This document shows positions 25,189 to 35,218 of a stretch of 64,000 bases of DNA, piece by piece (positions within the stretch are counted from its first letter, which is position 1; every line of letters starts with the position of its first letter). Under the pieces are notes generated by a model that saw only the letters and a list, made by a program, of their open reading frames with translations, was not told where the DNA came from and ran no database searches. The translations under genes and the position numbers were made by a program. Source of the stretch: Calothrix sp. PCC 7103 (GTDB lineage Bacteria; Cyanobacteriota; Cyanobacteriia; Cyanobacteriales; Nostocaceae); assembly GCF_000331305.1 (NCBI RefSeq), contig NZ_KB217478.1, positions 7,652,317 to 7,716,316 on the forward strand, given 5' to 3'.

Positions 25189-25536
25189 TTACTTCACAAG
25201 CGGAAAAACAGGGTTGATAACAGCAGCAGAGGTGCTACCAGAGAATGAACCACCGCCAAGCTGAGTTACAGCTACTGTGTCTGCCTTAGTGAAGGAAGAA
25301 GTGATAACGTATGAACCATAGGGATTAATCGCATCGCCCTTTGCACCAGCAGAAGCACTGTTACCAAAAGCTAAAGGAGAATTGATGGTAGTTGCAAAGT
25401 TATTGTTGGAACTGAAGTTAATAGTAACGTTGTCAGTTTGAGTATAACCACTTGCAAAGTTGTTACCAGTAGTCCAACCACCAACAACTTCAGCAACTTC
25501 CACAACCTCTAAAACGTTTAAATCTGAAATAATCAT
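25189..25536 (-). CDS. GG-leader precursor peptide, tandem copy A
   Basis: The start ATG 25536 follows AGGAG at good spacing, giving 115 aa; an upstream frame start is not supported. The leader MIISDLNVLEVVEVAEVVGG ends in GG, then a core rich in Asn, Thr, Ser, Ala and Gly (GNNFASGYTQTDNVTINFSS). It is almost identical to the peptide at 25676-26023, differing only at residues 73, 75-78 and the last six. Predicted to be cut and exported by the C39 ABC exporter. Alternating polar/hydrophobic residues suggest beta structure; bacteriocin or secreted fibre are both possible. Confidence 0.7.
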   Translation of the reverse strand: MIISDLNVLEVVEVAEVVGGWTTGNNFASGYTQTDNVTINFSSNNNFATTINSPLAFGNSASAGAKGDAINPYGSYVITSSFTKADTVAVTQLGGGSFSGSTSAAVINPVFPLVK

Positions 25537-25675
25537 TGGGTTTCTCCTGAAAATAAATTGTTTGTACTTGAAAACTTTTGCTTGCAACCAGCAGAAATCT
25601 ACTGGTTACATTAAATCACTTGATTCCAGTCACTTCATTGCAAGCTAAATATCACAAGCTTCAAATGACCAAAAA

Positions 25676-26023
25676 CTATGCAGGTTTAACAAAGATTGGG
25701 TTGATAACAGCAGCAGAGGTGCTACCAGAGAATGAACCACCACCAAGCTGAGTTACAGCTACTGTGTCTGCCTTAGTGAAGGAAGAAGTGGGGAATAATA
25801 GACCAAGGGGATTAATTGCATCGCCCTTTGCACCAGCAGAAGCGCTGTTACCAAAAGCTAAAGGAGAATTGATGGTAGTTGCAAAGTTATTGTTGGAACT
25901 GAAGTTAATAGTAACGTTGTCAGTTTGAGTATAACCACTTGCAAAGTTGTTACCAGTAGTCCAACCACCAACAACTTCAGCAACTTCCACAACTTCTAAA
26001 ACGTTTAAATCTGAAATAATCAT
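25676..26023 (-). CDS. GG-leader precursor peptide, tandem copy B
   Basis: The start ATG 26023 follows GAGGA. The 115-aa product duplicates copy A (leader identical, core identical to residue 72). Differences are NPLGLLFPTS for NPYGSYVITS, and the end INPIFVKPA for INPVFPLVK. The gap between copies also shows similar leader-upstream DNA (a CCAATG start context). It is nearest to the processing genes at 26485-32117. Function unknown. Confidence 0.7.
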   Translation of the reverse strand: MIISDLNVLEVVEVAEVVGGWTTGNNFASGYTQTDNVTINFSSNNNFATTINSPLAFGNSASAGAKGDAINPLGLLFPTSSFTKADTVAVTQLGGGSFSGSTSAAVINPIFVKPA

Positions 26024-26484
26024 TGGGTTTTTCCTCAATTAATTGCTAAGTGTTTTGTTCTTTTTGTGTGAGAGGATTTGCTTTCTGCTCACAATATAAA
26101 TATGAAACAATTACTCAAAAAAGTCAACCTATTTTTTAAGTGATTTTAGCTTAATTGTTGATATTTGTAATTGTAAAAAATCAATGATTATAACCATGAT
26201 TTATATCAACAAAAATAGGCAGCAATAATGTTTTATTGCGCCAAGATGCTTTTTATTATTAGTATTTTTGTCAACAATTTTTGACAAAAATAGAATATTT
26301 TATTGCTATGAACTAGTTTTCATAAAGTTAAAATCACATATTAAGTAATCTTAAATATCTGAAACTAGTTATTTAAAGTAGTTAACTAATAGAAAAAAAT
26401 ACATTTTCATTCAAAAGTCAAATAATTAAATTTGCTTCTGTGATGCTCTATCTAAAATCAGACAATCTAAAATCAAGAATAGTA
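26024..26484. other. AT-rich spacer upstream of the peptide genes, with hairpins
   Basis: No gene seen. Two hairpins lie here: GCAATAA/TTATTGC (26222-26239) and TATTTTTGTCA/TGACAAAAATA (26263-26292, 11-bp stem). They stand between the PpiC gene and the peptide genes, both on the minus strand, so they may end the exporter transcript and leave the peptides under their own promoter. Confidence 0.5.
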
Positions 26485-27267
26485 TTAAGCCTGCTTCAAC
26501 AGTTGTTCTTGCAATAGCAAGTTAGTGTTTAATTCTATTTGAGTAATAATGTTCAGGCTGTGAATTTGTTGCTGTAACCAATAAGAAAACAACTCTGTTA
26601 TGATTTTTTGACGTAGCTGCTCATTTAATTCCGGCTGAATTATCTCTTCAACCCAAATTAGATACACTCCCTTTGGTGTGGAAATTGGTTTGATAATGGA
26701 CGGCGCCCCTGAAGTTGCAAATACAGGTGCCGCAATATCCGGGCGAAATTCATTACGGTATCGTAGTCCTTGGTATCCACCAGCCCGTCGCATTTCTGGG
26801 TCTTGAATATATTGACGCGCGATTTCACTAAAAGTCATTTCACCTTCAATGACTGCGTAGAACAGTTCTAGAGCCAAATCTCTGCTTTCCAAGACGACTT
26901 CATAAGTAACGGCGCCTACATAATTAAGTTGGTTTTGATAAAAGAACTTTTCGACCTCTGCTGAGAACAGGTGATTCGCTAGCTTTCTGGAAAGAACCCT
27001 GTTATGAACTAACTGCTCAAAGTCATCCATAGATAGCTCATGCGTCTTCAGCCAGTTCCAAGTATCTTTGGCTTTAACAAGCTTGTAAGTAATTCGTAAA
27101 CTATCACCTTCTTGTTGTAATTCTTCATCTAAGACTAGAATTCCGAGTTCTTGTGCTGTTTGAGCGATAATCTTTTGAGATGCGATGGCTTGTACAACAC
27201 TGGGTATTTGACAAGAGAGTTTGATGCTTTGAATGATGTCTGAAGTCGATATTGTCAGTTGTGACAT
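26485..27267 (-). CDS. PpiC/SurA-type peptidyl-prolyl isomerase-like protein
   Basis: The 260-aa protein has an N-terminal SurA_N-like helical part (VQAIASQKIIAQTAQELGI, VLDEELQQEG) and a parvulin-like domain from about residue 115: YEVVLESRDLALELFYAVIEG, FSEIARQYIQDPEMRRAGG and PISTPKGVYLIWVEEI. No signal peptide is visible, so it may act on precursor peptides in the cytoplasm or at the exporter. Such genes often stand beside HlyD and C39 ABC genes in cyanobacterial bacteriocin-like clusters. Catalytic activity is uncertain. Confidence 0.8.
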   Translation of the reverse strand: MSQLTISTSDIIQSIKLSCQIPSVVQAIASQKIIAQTAQELGILVLDEELQQEGDSLRITYKLVKAKDTWNWLKTHELSMDDFEQLVHNRVLSRKLANHLFSAEVEKFFYQNQLNYVGAVTYEVVLESRDLALELFYAVIEGEMTFSEIARQYIQDPEMRRAGGYQGLRYRNEFRPDIAAPVFATSGAPSIIKPISTPKGVYLIWVEEIIQPELNEQLRQKIITELFSYWLQQQIHSLNIITQIELNTNLLLQEQLLKQA

Positions 27268-27290
27268 ATGTTTTTATCCTTTATGGGTAA

Positions 27291-27334
27291 TTTTTTACCA
27301 CAGAGACATAGAGACGCGATTAATCGCGTCTGTA
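27291..27334. repeat. TTTTTACCACAGAGAC plus GACGCGATTAATCGCGTC palindrome
   Basis: Composite repeat like that at 19748: TTTTTACCACAGAGACAT joined to a perfect palindrome GACGCGATTAATCGCGTC (27313-27330). It lies between the HlyD and PpiC genes. An ATCCGTTACATCCGTTGC repeat follows at 27390-27407. Confidence 0.75.
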
Positions 27335-27413
27335 CACAGAGAGAAGAGAGTCCAAGCACCAAACCGTTACTTATTGTTTTTATTAATAAACCATCCGTTA
27401 CATCCGTTGCCAG

Positions 27414-28967
27414 TTACATCTCCAATCCTCCTTCTTGTAGTTTCTTGAATGGGTCTAGAACAAAGTCAATAATGCGACGCTGACGAATTATAACTTCGGC
27501 AGTTGCGGTTTGACCTGCTGTTAGAGGAATGCGTTTTTTGCCGTTTTGGATGTATTGCTGTTCTAGAGCAATTTCTAACTCATAAGTTTCTATAGTACCT
27601 CCAGGGGTTTGAGTAACTTTAGAATCTGGAGAAATACGGGTGACTTTACCTGGTACAATACCGTGTTCTTGGAAGGGATAAGCGTCAAACTTGATTTTGA
27701 CGGGCATTCCGACTTTCAAGAAACCGCTATCTTGACTGGGCATATTCGCTTTGAGTACAAAACCTGTATTTTTGGGTGCAATTTGAGCTACCTTTTGACC
27801 TGGTTGTAAGACTGCTCCAGGTTTACTAATTGGTAACTCAAAAATTGTTCCGTCGATGGGAGACCTGACAACTCTTTGCTGCAACTGAAGCTTCAACGAT
27901 GTCATTTGACTAATCGTTTGAGCTATTTGAGATTGATTCGCCGAAATCTGTGCTTGCAGGTCTTTTAACTGCTGCTCATTTTTTAGAATAGCTAACTTCC
28001 CATTTTTTTGCAAGCTATTAAAACTATTTTGCTCCTCTTGTAATCGTAGCTTTGCTTGTTTAATATCTGACTCAAGCTGATTCATGGCTGTTTTATAGCG
28101 ATGAGTCTCTTCTGCTAAACGTAAGGAAGCTTGCTTAACATCAGATTGGGCTTTTTGATACACCCTGGTACTTTCTTGCTCCTCTTTTTTGAGTTGATCG
28201 ATTTGCATTAACGAAACGGCGCCATCTTTAACCAAGTTATTAAACCGCTCAACTTGCCTCGAATCAATGCTTAAGCGCTTTTGTGCTGATTCTTGATCGT
28301 TTTGAGCAACGCTTATTAGTTGCTGCACCTGATTGACTAATGCCTGTTTCTCTAACTTTTGTAGGTTATAAGTACTTTCTTTGGCATCCAAATTTTGTTT
28401 AGCTTGATTGATTTGAGTCAGTTTTTCTAATTCTTGGGATTCATTTTGCTGCTGTTGAATGTTCACCGTTAACTGCACTTGATTTTTGAGTATATCCAGT
28501 TGCGTGCGTTGATTTTGCAGTCCAGTTAGCTTTGCTTCAGTTTCCTGAATTGAGGAACGCAGTATTTCAGAATCTAATTCCAGCAAAACCTGTCCTTTTC
28601 TGACACTTTCACCTTCCTTAACCTTGACAATTTTAACACTGCCACCAACTTCAGAATCTAACTTTTGCGTGGCGCCGAATGGCTCTACCCGTCCTCTTGC
28701 ACTTCCGGTTTCATCAACTTTCGAGTACATTGACCAAGGTAAAGCTAGACCAGCAAATCCTAACAGCACATATAGTAAACCGCGTGTCCACAGTTTAGGT
28801 AATGCATCAAGGAGTTCTTCTGTACCGTGATACAAATCTTTATCTTCCACTGCTGTCTCGGTTAACTTGGTTTCGGAGGCAGTTTCTTTTGGTTGGGCTT
28901 TTGCTGAATAATCAGCATACACCTCATTGGTAAGTGCTGATGATGAATTCGGTGATGGTTGAGGCAT
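27414..28967 (-). CDS. HlyD-family membrane fusion protein
   Basis: The 517-aa adaptor has a cytoplasmic N-terminus, one membrane helix (LLYVLLGFAGLALPWSMYS, about residues 63-83), a biotinyl-lipoyl-like segment (VEPFGATQKLDSEVGGSVKI ... GQVLLELD), long coiled coils from about 140 to 360 rich in Gln, Leu and Lys, and a C-terminal half-lipoyl and barrel (VVRSPIDGTIFELP, KAGQTATAEVIIR-like end). It links an inner-membrane exporter to an outer-membrane channel in type I secretion. Its partner ABC exporter is encoded next upstream (29058); no TolC-type gene is in the window. Confidence 0.9.
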   Translation of the reverse strand: MPQPSPNSSSALTNEVYADYSAKAQPKETASETKLTETAVEDKDLYHGTEELLDALPKLWTRGLLYVLLGFAGLALPWSMYSKVDETGSARGRVEPFGATQKLDSEVGGSVKIVKVKEGESVRKGQVLLELDSEILRSSIQETEAKLTGLQNQRTQLDILKNQVQLTVNIQQQQNESQELEKLTQINQAKQNLDAKESTYNLQKLEKQALVNQVQQLISVAQNDQESAQKRLSIDSRQVERFNNLVKDGAVSLMQIDQLKKEEQESTRVYQKAQSDVKQASLRLAEETHRYKTAMNQLESDIKQAKLRLQEEQNSFNSLQKNGKLAILKNEQQLKDLQAQISANQSQIAQTISQMTSLKLQLQQRVVRSPIDGTIFELPISKPGAVLQPGQKVAQIAPKNTGFVLKANMPSQDSGFLKVGMPVKIKFDAYPFQEHGIVPGKVTRISPDSKVTQTPGGTIETYELEIALEQQYIQNGKKRIPLTAGQTATAEVIIRQRRIIDFVLDPFKKLQEGGLEM

Positions 28968-29057
28968 ATGGAGAAATGAGGAATGGCGAATGAAAGCAAG
29001 GTGTGTGACGCTAATAGGTTATAGCTTCGTTTTTATATTGTTATTGCGTCACACACC

Positions 29058-32000
29058 CTACCCTGCTTGGGCTAATTGTTGTTGGTTTAAGTAATAATAA
29101 TGACCTTTTTTGGCTATCAACTCATCGTGAGTACCGCTTTCGACTAATAAACCGTGGTCTAATACTAAGATTAGGTCTGCGTTGCGTACTGTTGAAAGAC
29201 GATGCGCGATAATTACGCTTGTACGTCCTTTAAGAATTGTTTTTAAATTATTTTGAATGATACGTTCTGATTCAGAGTCAAGATGACTTGTTGCTTCATC
29301 CAATAGTATTAAGCGAGGATTACCCAACAACGCGCGCGCTATTGCTATGCGTTGTCGCTGTCCACCCGATAGCATTCCGCCACCTTCACCTATTTGGGTA
29401 TCATAGCCTAATGGTTGCTTTTGAATAAAATCATCAGCCCCGGCTAAGATAGCTGCTTCAATAATTTCTTCTAAGGATGCTTCTGGATGAGCTATAGAAA
29501 TATTTTCTCGGATTGTGCCACCGAATAGAAATGTATCTTGGTCTACAACCCCAACTTGAGAGCGAAGAGAACGCAAAGATATATTGCCAATATCATATCC
29601 GTCAATCAACACTTTGCCATCTGTCGCAGGGTATAGACCTAAAATTAATTTACCCAAAGTTGTTTTGCCAGAACCACTGCGCCCTACTAAAGCAACCATT
29701 TGTTCTGGTTTAATTTCAAAGTTGAGATTTTCTAATACGTTAGTATCGCTTTCTTTATGATAACGGAAGGTGACATTTTGAAAACGTATATTGCCTTTAA
29801 GTGTACCTAAAGGCTTGCGAGGTTTATTCTGTAAATCTTCTTCGGGTTCTGCTTCGAGGACATCATTCAAACGTTCGGTAGAGATGATAATTTCTTGTAA
29901 TTGATTCCATAAACCAGAAAGTCTCTGGAATGGACTAAGAACGTTACCAATTAGCATATTGAAAGCTATTAACTGTCCAAGAGTGAGTTCGCCGTTGATT
30001 ACCTGCAAGGCGCCGAACCACATTATGCCTGTACTAACAAACGTTTCAATTACACCGCTAATTACAGATAAACGAATCCCAATTATCTCGGCAGCAAAAA
30101 CCTTTTTGATTAAGTTATTTAACAATTCTTCCCATCGCCACCGAACAGTCTGCTCAATAGCGAGTGAGCGTACAGTGCGAATTCCCGTTAAAGATTCGAT
30201 TAAATAACTATTTTCCTCGGCGCCTGCGTTGAATATTTCCCTAGAAATGCGGCGTAGAATGCCTGTACTCGCCAATGCCAATATAAAAAATGGTGGAACC
30301 GTCAGCAACACAAACAACGTCATCTTCCAACTATAAGAAAACATGACGGTCAAATACACCACCAGCGATAACATATCGAGAATAACTGCTAACGTCTCAC
30401 CAGTTAAAAAAGACTGTATTTTCTGATTTTCTTGAATGCGAGAGACTATATCACCGACATAACGCGACTCAAAATAAGATAAAGGCAACCGGAATGTGTG
30501 CTTAATAAAACCTACCACCATCGCAACGCTGATACGATTCGCTGTGTGGTCTAGTAAATATGTCCTTAAGGCGCCCATTGCAATACGGAAAAAACCAAAT
30601 ATAATCATTCCCAAACCAACAGCGTTCAAAGTGTTAACGCTGCGCTGTACAAGCACTCGGTCAAGCAACAACTGAGTAAATACTGGCGTAATTAAGCCAA
30701 ATATTTGCATCAATACTGAAGCGATGAAAATTTCTGCGAGTACCTTGTAATGAGGTTTGACTAACTCAAAGAACTTCCATAACCCAGTACTATCGTTCTT
30801 CTTATCTTTAAGCGCAGTAGTCGGTTGCAGTAACAATGCATACCCAGTCCAGTTTTTTTGAAACTCCTTCGGTGTAAGAATACGTTGTCCAATTGCTGGG
30901 TCGCCAACTATTACCCGCTTCTTAGTAATTTCATAAACAACAATAAAATGCTTGCCTTCCCAGTGGACAATTGCTGGTAATGGTTGTTCTGCCAATTTAT
31001 CAAAGGTTGCTCTCACTGGACGTGTTGCAAAACCCAAACTTTCAGCGACTGATGCAACCGCGCGTAAAGAGGCACCACTACGACTAGCGTTTGTCATATC
31101 GCGCAAACGGTTAACACTAAAGCGTTTGCCCCAATAGTTACCAATCATTACCAAACAAGCGGCGCCGCAGTCGGAAGCACTTTGTTGAGCATAAAAAGGA
31201 TATTGTTTTGTTAACCGTCCCCACCAATGTCCCATTGCTAGCTTGGGACTTGGAAAATAAGGACGCGATTTTTTAGGCTCTTGCTGTGGTTGTTTATCTC
31301 TAACTGGGAAAGGAATGACTTTTAAGTTTGAATTTAAATTTGAACTTAACCTCTCTTTTACCTCCTTTCTGCGACGACTTTGTTCAACTGGGGAGACACG
31401 CTCATCAGGGGCAACAAATATATTCAGTTCATCACAGTATTCAAGTGCTGCCTGTAAATCGGAATTTTTCAGAACATATACAGTTGTTGCTCGTTCAACC
31501 TTCCAATCACCTTTAGGATTGGCGCCTACTTTACCTGGTGTCAGCACAGTACCATCACTATGTTGCATTTGTCCTGAGCGTACAACCAGTAGAGAGCAAT
31601 CTTTCAGAACTAGCTTTTCGGTTACATTCAACTGGCGCCGTTCAAACAGCGAAAATGCCTGCATCAAATAGCTGACTTGAGCAAGATTAGGAAACTGGCT
31701 GTTAATACGACATAAAACTGCTAAGTCCCAAATTTGAGCTTGTTTGTAAAGCTTATCGCGAACTTCTGGATATTTGTCCATCAAGGGTTGCAATATCTCT
31801 TGCCCAATATAACAAACCCTTAAATTATGCGAAGCACGTGCGACATAACTAGTAAACTCATCATCAAAAAGGGTCGCTTCCCCAAATGATGCTCCAACTG
31901 AAAGGGTACTAATTAAATTTTCATTGTTATCTAAAAATCTAATTTTACCCGTAAGCACTATATATATACCGCGTGGTGCTTCAAAGTGGCGCCATTCCTC

Positions 32001-32117
32001 AAAAAGCTGTAGCTCCAAAACTTGTGCTTTATTCACACAAATTTGTAGCTCACTGTCTGTAAGGTTTCCCCCCAAGACATTGGTTATTCTACAACCTAGT
32101 TCTTCCTGAGATAACAT
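29058..32117 (-). CDS. C39 peptidase-containing ABC exporter with N-terminal cNMP-binding domain
   Basis: The 1019-aa protein has, in order, a cyclic-nucleotide-binding-like domain (about 20-125, with LSVGASFGEATLFDDE), a linker with a second partial such domain (about 150-230), a C39 peptidase (about 303-430; C317 in SASDCGAAC, H390 in WEGKHFIVV, D406 in GDPAIG), six membrane helices (about 450-720), and an ABC ATPase (GRSGSGKTT, LSGGQRQRIAIARAL, LILLDEAT). C39 exporters cut leaders after GG and export the core. Five nearby genes encode such leaders, and the graspetide precursor also has GG. The cNMP domain is usual in some cyanobacterial relatives and might gate activity. Confidence 0.93.
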   Translation of the reverse strand: MLSQEELGCRITNVLGGNLTDSELQICVNKAQVLELQLFEEWRHFEAPRGIYIVLTGKIRFLDNNENLISTLSVGASFGEATLFDDEFTSYVARASHNLRVCYIGQEILQPLMDKYPEVRDKLYKQAQIWDLAVLCRINSQFPNLAQVSYLMQAFSLFERRQLNVTEKLVLKDCSLLVVRSGQMQHSDGTVLTPGKVGANPKGDWKVERATTVYVLKNSDLQAALEYCDELNIFVAPDERVSPVEQSRRRKEVKERLSSNLNSNLKVIPFPVRDKQPQQEPKKSRPYFPSPKLAMGHWWGRLTKQYPFYAQQSASDCGAACLVMIGNYWGKRFSVNRLRDMTNASRSGASLRAVASVAESLGFATRPVRATFDKLAEQPLPAIVHWEGKHFIVVYEITKKRVIVGDPAIGQRILTPKEFQKNWTGYALLLQPTTALKDKKNDSTGLWKFFELVKPHYKVLAEIFIASVLMQIFGLITPVFTQLLLDRVLVQRSVNTLNAVGLGMIIFGFFRIAMGALRTYLLDHTANRISVAMVVGFIKHTFRLPLSYFESRYVGDIVSRIQENQKIQSFLTGETLAVILDMLSLVVYLTVMFSYSWKMTLFVLLTVPPFFILALASTGILRRISREIFNAGAEENSYLIESLTGIRTVRSLAIEQTVRWRWEELLNNLIKKVFAAEIIGIRLSVISGVIETFVSTGIMWFGALQVINGELTLGQLIAFNMLIGNVLSPFQRLSGLWNQLQEIIISTERLNDVLEAEPEEDLQNKPRKPLGTLKGNIRFQNVTFRYHKESDTNVLENLNFEIKPEQMVALVGRSGSGKTTLGKLILGLYPATDGKVLIDGYDIGNISLRSLRSQVGVVDQDTFLFGGTIRENISIAHPEASLEEIIEAAILAGADDFIQKQPLGYDTQIGEGGGMLSGGQRQRIAIARALLGNPRLILLDEATSHLDSESERIIQNNLKTILKGRTSVIIAHRLSTVRNADLILVLDHGLLVESGTHDELIAKKGHYYYLNQQQLAQAG

Positions 32118-33862
32118 AATGACTCGTTAGTTGTATGGACCTTAAATTTGGCGGTTAGTTTGCAACGATTAGCTGATCCGTTACATCCGCTATCATCCGT
32201 TGCAAAGTACACCTATCTACACTCGCTGACACAGCAAAAAAGATTTTGAAAATCTTTTTGAAATCTTTAGATTCTACTCTTTAGCATAAACCTGCCATAA
32301 ATACTACCTATTAGATGTTACAGCCGTCTATGCCTTGAACGGTAGTAAGTTGATACAGTTTGGTTGTTATGACATAATTAGGGAAGTTGTTACTGAATAA
32401 ATGTACTCATACGGGTCGTAGCAGCTGTAAAGTTCCTTAAAAAAGCATTACAGCTGCAAAGTTGACTAGCTTTATAAGTCAGTTAGCTACTTCAGTTAAC
32501 GTACACTAACCTGGGAGATACCCCTGTGATGTAGGAGTCCAAGGGGTATTCCTCATGGTTACTAACACCAACCTAATAGTTTGGTTTTCTGCTCAATACT
32601 AATCACTTTTGGTGAATGTCGCAACAACAGACAATCAAAATTGATTTACATTTTTAGTTTTTGTGAAACAAAAACTAAATTGTTTATCTTGATTTGATTT
32701 GCAGTGCTAAAAGTCTAGTATTTGTATTTTACCAAATTTGAGTCATAGACTTTTAGCAATACTCAATGTAATTTCACCGATTAAACATAGTTAAGCGAAA
32801 ATTGTTAACATTATGTTGCTTTTGATTGCTACAACTTAAGTGCCACATGAAAAGCAGTTAAGTTTTTCGCGCTTTACCTCTACTCCACTAGATAGATAAT
32901 AAGATACTTGAGTTAAAAGCAGTTACAGAATGTATAAAAACATATACAATCCTTAAAGTTTTTCTGTTTTCAATTTTGACACAGACAGCAATTTAAGGTA
33001 TAAAAGCCTGAAAGACTTTATATACTTAGTTTAGTTTTGAAACTTTTATTGATATGAACTTACAACCTTATAAAGATTTAATTACAAGAATTGTAAAACG
33101 TTTGAACTAAAAACCGGAAAATTAGGGATATTATGCTATTCAAAGACACCTAATTGGAACACACTATAACATGATTGCCTTAAAGACAATGTAACTTATA
33201 TCACATCGCACAAGGCATTTATCTGCAAACGTAGTTATACTATCACATCCTTTTGTAACCTTTTTACCTATTTGATTATCTTTACATTTACTTTATATTA
33301 CGCAGAAAAGCTTACTTTCAAGATTATTTATTTTTTCTTAATCATACATACATATTATTTTAAATGGAAGCTTAAAGAAATCTTTACACAAACTTTTAAT
33401 TTAGGTTAGCTGCTGTATGCATTTCACAGCAGATGGTTGATTGTACAAGCCAATACATCAGTCAGTGTTTAACTCTGAATCAATATAAGTATATAATCAA
33501 CAAAAATATTTTTTTATACAATTAACTCTTATGCTTATGATTAATAAGCCTTAGCTATGCATATAAAGAGCAGTATAAGAAGCGTGATGTGAATTTACTG
33601 AGTATCAAAAACATTACAGGTTAGCAAATAGTAGTTCAAGGACGTACTTATACACTACACCCAAACAAAGAAAAGTAAGAAAAGTAAGAAAAGCATAGTC
33701 TTACATTTTCTATGGAAGTAATTGATAAAATTCTATCATTCCTAGTGCAAAAGTGTTATAGAACATGAAACTTAGTCGTATTAAAAAATATTGCGAATGA
33801 GTATAAATACGATACTATATGCATGTTAATTAGTTCTTAGGAATCCACCTTATATAATAGAT
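32118..33862. other. 1.7-kb gene-free, hairpin-rich region
   Basis: I see no credible gene on either strand. Features: an ATCCGTTACATCC repeat near 32177; a perfect 10-bp inverted repeat GCAGCTGTAA/TTACAGCTGC (32421-32457); ATACCCCT/AGGGGTAT (32518-32549) extended by partial pairs to about 13 bp; TGCTAAAAGTCTA/TAGACTTTTAGCA (32705-32758); and CTGCTGT/ACAGCAG (33410-33432). The left part may be the leader of the C39 exporter transcript or hold small RNAs. Confidence 0.5.
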
Positions 33863-35215
33863 ATGACAACATCTACAAAACCATTTAATTTAGGCGCCTT
33901 CACTGCATCAATAGCAGGCATCGAAGTCATCACCGAACCGTCACAGGTTGCGAAGTTATCTCAAGATTACCACACCTTTAGCCCAGTTCTTACACCCAAA
34001 CTTGAAGATAAAATTGCTGATATAGTAGTACGTCCAGCAAACCAAGATGAGGTAATACAAGTAGCAGCAGCTTGTGCTAAACACAAAATACCCATTACAG
34101 TACGAGGAGCAGGTACAGGAAATTATGGTCAATGTGTACCTTTATATGGTGGTGTCATACTAGATATGACGAGGATGCAATCCATTTGCTGGGTAAAACC
34201 TGGAGTTGCGCGTGTACAAGCAGGTGTTAAGCTCGCAGCACTCGATAAAAAAGCACGAGAAATTGGCTGGGAAATGCGAATGGCGCCTTCCACATATCGT
34301 ACTGCTACAATCGGTGGGTTTATTGCGGGTGGTAGTGGTGGCATTGGTTCAATTCAATATGGGTTAATGGCAGATAAAGGAAACTTGTTAGCTTTGCAAG
34401 TTGTAACTCTTGAAGATGAACCACGAGTTATTGAGTTACGCGCAGAAGATGTACAGAAAGTAAATCATGCATGGGGTATTAACGGTATTATTACCGAAGT
34501 GGAAATTCCATTGGGTTCAGCTTACCCTTGGGCAGAAGCAATTGTTACCTTTGATGAGTTTATGTCAGCAGTCAAATTTGGAAAAGCTTTGGCTGACAGT
34601 GATGGCATGATTAAAAAAGAGATTGGTGTGTTCGCGGCGCCTATTCCTCAATATTTTACTGCTTTGCGTCAGTACATACCCGATGGTAAACATGCTGCAC
34701 TATTAATAGTCGCCGAATCTAGTTTAGAGCTATTACCTGGATTGATAGGAGAATTTAACGGTGAGGTTACTTATTCTAAACCAGCATCCGAAACAGGAAA
34801 AGGCGCCCAACTCGCTGAGTACACTTGGAATCATACAACTTTACACGCACGTACAACCGATACTTCCATAACATACCTACAAAGTATATTTCCCAGCGAT
34901 AACCTTAAAACCATAGAACATATGTATAATCACTTTGGCGCCGAAGTGATGATGCATTTAGAATTCATCCGTTTTAAAGGTGGTATCGCGAACCCCGCTT
35001 TGCAACTAGTACGTTACACCACCGAAGAACGATTAAATGAAATTATTCGCTATCACGAGCAGCATGGAGTATTTATCGCCAACCCTCACAGTTATTTTAT
35101 AGAAGATGGTTGGAAAAGGGCAATTGACCCCGAACACCTAAAATTTAAGCAAATGGTTGACCCCTACGGATTAATGAACCCAGGTAAAAGCAAAGTATTA
35201 CCTTTTAATCCCTAA
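33863..35215 (+). CDS. FAD-binding oxidoreductase (GlcD/D-lactate dehydrogenase-like)
   Basis: The 450-aa flavoprotein has the PCMH-type FAD domain: IVVRPANQDEVIQVAAACAK, IPITVRGAGTGNYGQCVPLY with the pyrophosphate-binding loop near residues 77-96, GVILDMTRM, and MAPSTYRTATIGGFIAGGSGGIGS, ending with a short C-terminal cap (MVDPYGLMNPGKSKVLP) typical of glycolate/lactate oxidase relatives. The substrate is probably a 2-hydroxy acid, but no iron-sulfur partner gene is adjacent. It is a single gene between two gene-free regions, with a long upstream stretch, so it is probably independently regulated. Confidence 0.85.
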   Translation: MTTSTKPFNLGAFTASIAGIEVITEPSQVAKLSQDYHTFSPVLTPKLEDKIADIVVRPANQDEVIQVAAACAKHKIPITVRGAGTGNYGQCVPLYGGVILDMTRMQSICWVKPGVARVQAGVKLAALDKKAREIGWEMRMAPSTYRTATIGGFIAGGSGGIGSIQYGLMADKGNLLALQVVTLEDEPRVIELRAEDVQKVNHAWGINGIITEVEIPLGSAYPWAEAIVTFDEFMSAVKFGKALADSDGMIKKEIGVFAAPIPQYFTALRQYIPDGKHAALLIVAESSLELLPGLIGEFNGEVTYSKPASETGKGAQLAEYTWNHTTLHARTTDTSITYLQSIFPSDNLKTIEHMYNHFGAEVMMHLEFIRFKGGIANPALQLVRYTTEERLNEIIRYHEQHGVFIANPHSYFIEDGWKRAIDPEHLKFKQMVDPYGLMNPGKSKVLPFNP

Positions 35216-35218
35216 AAT

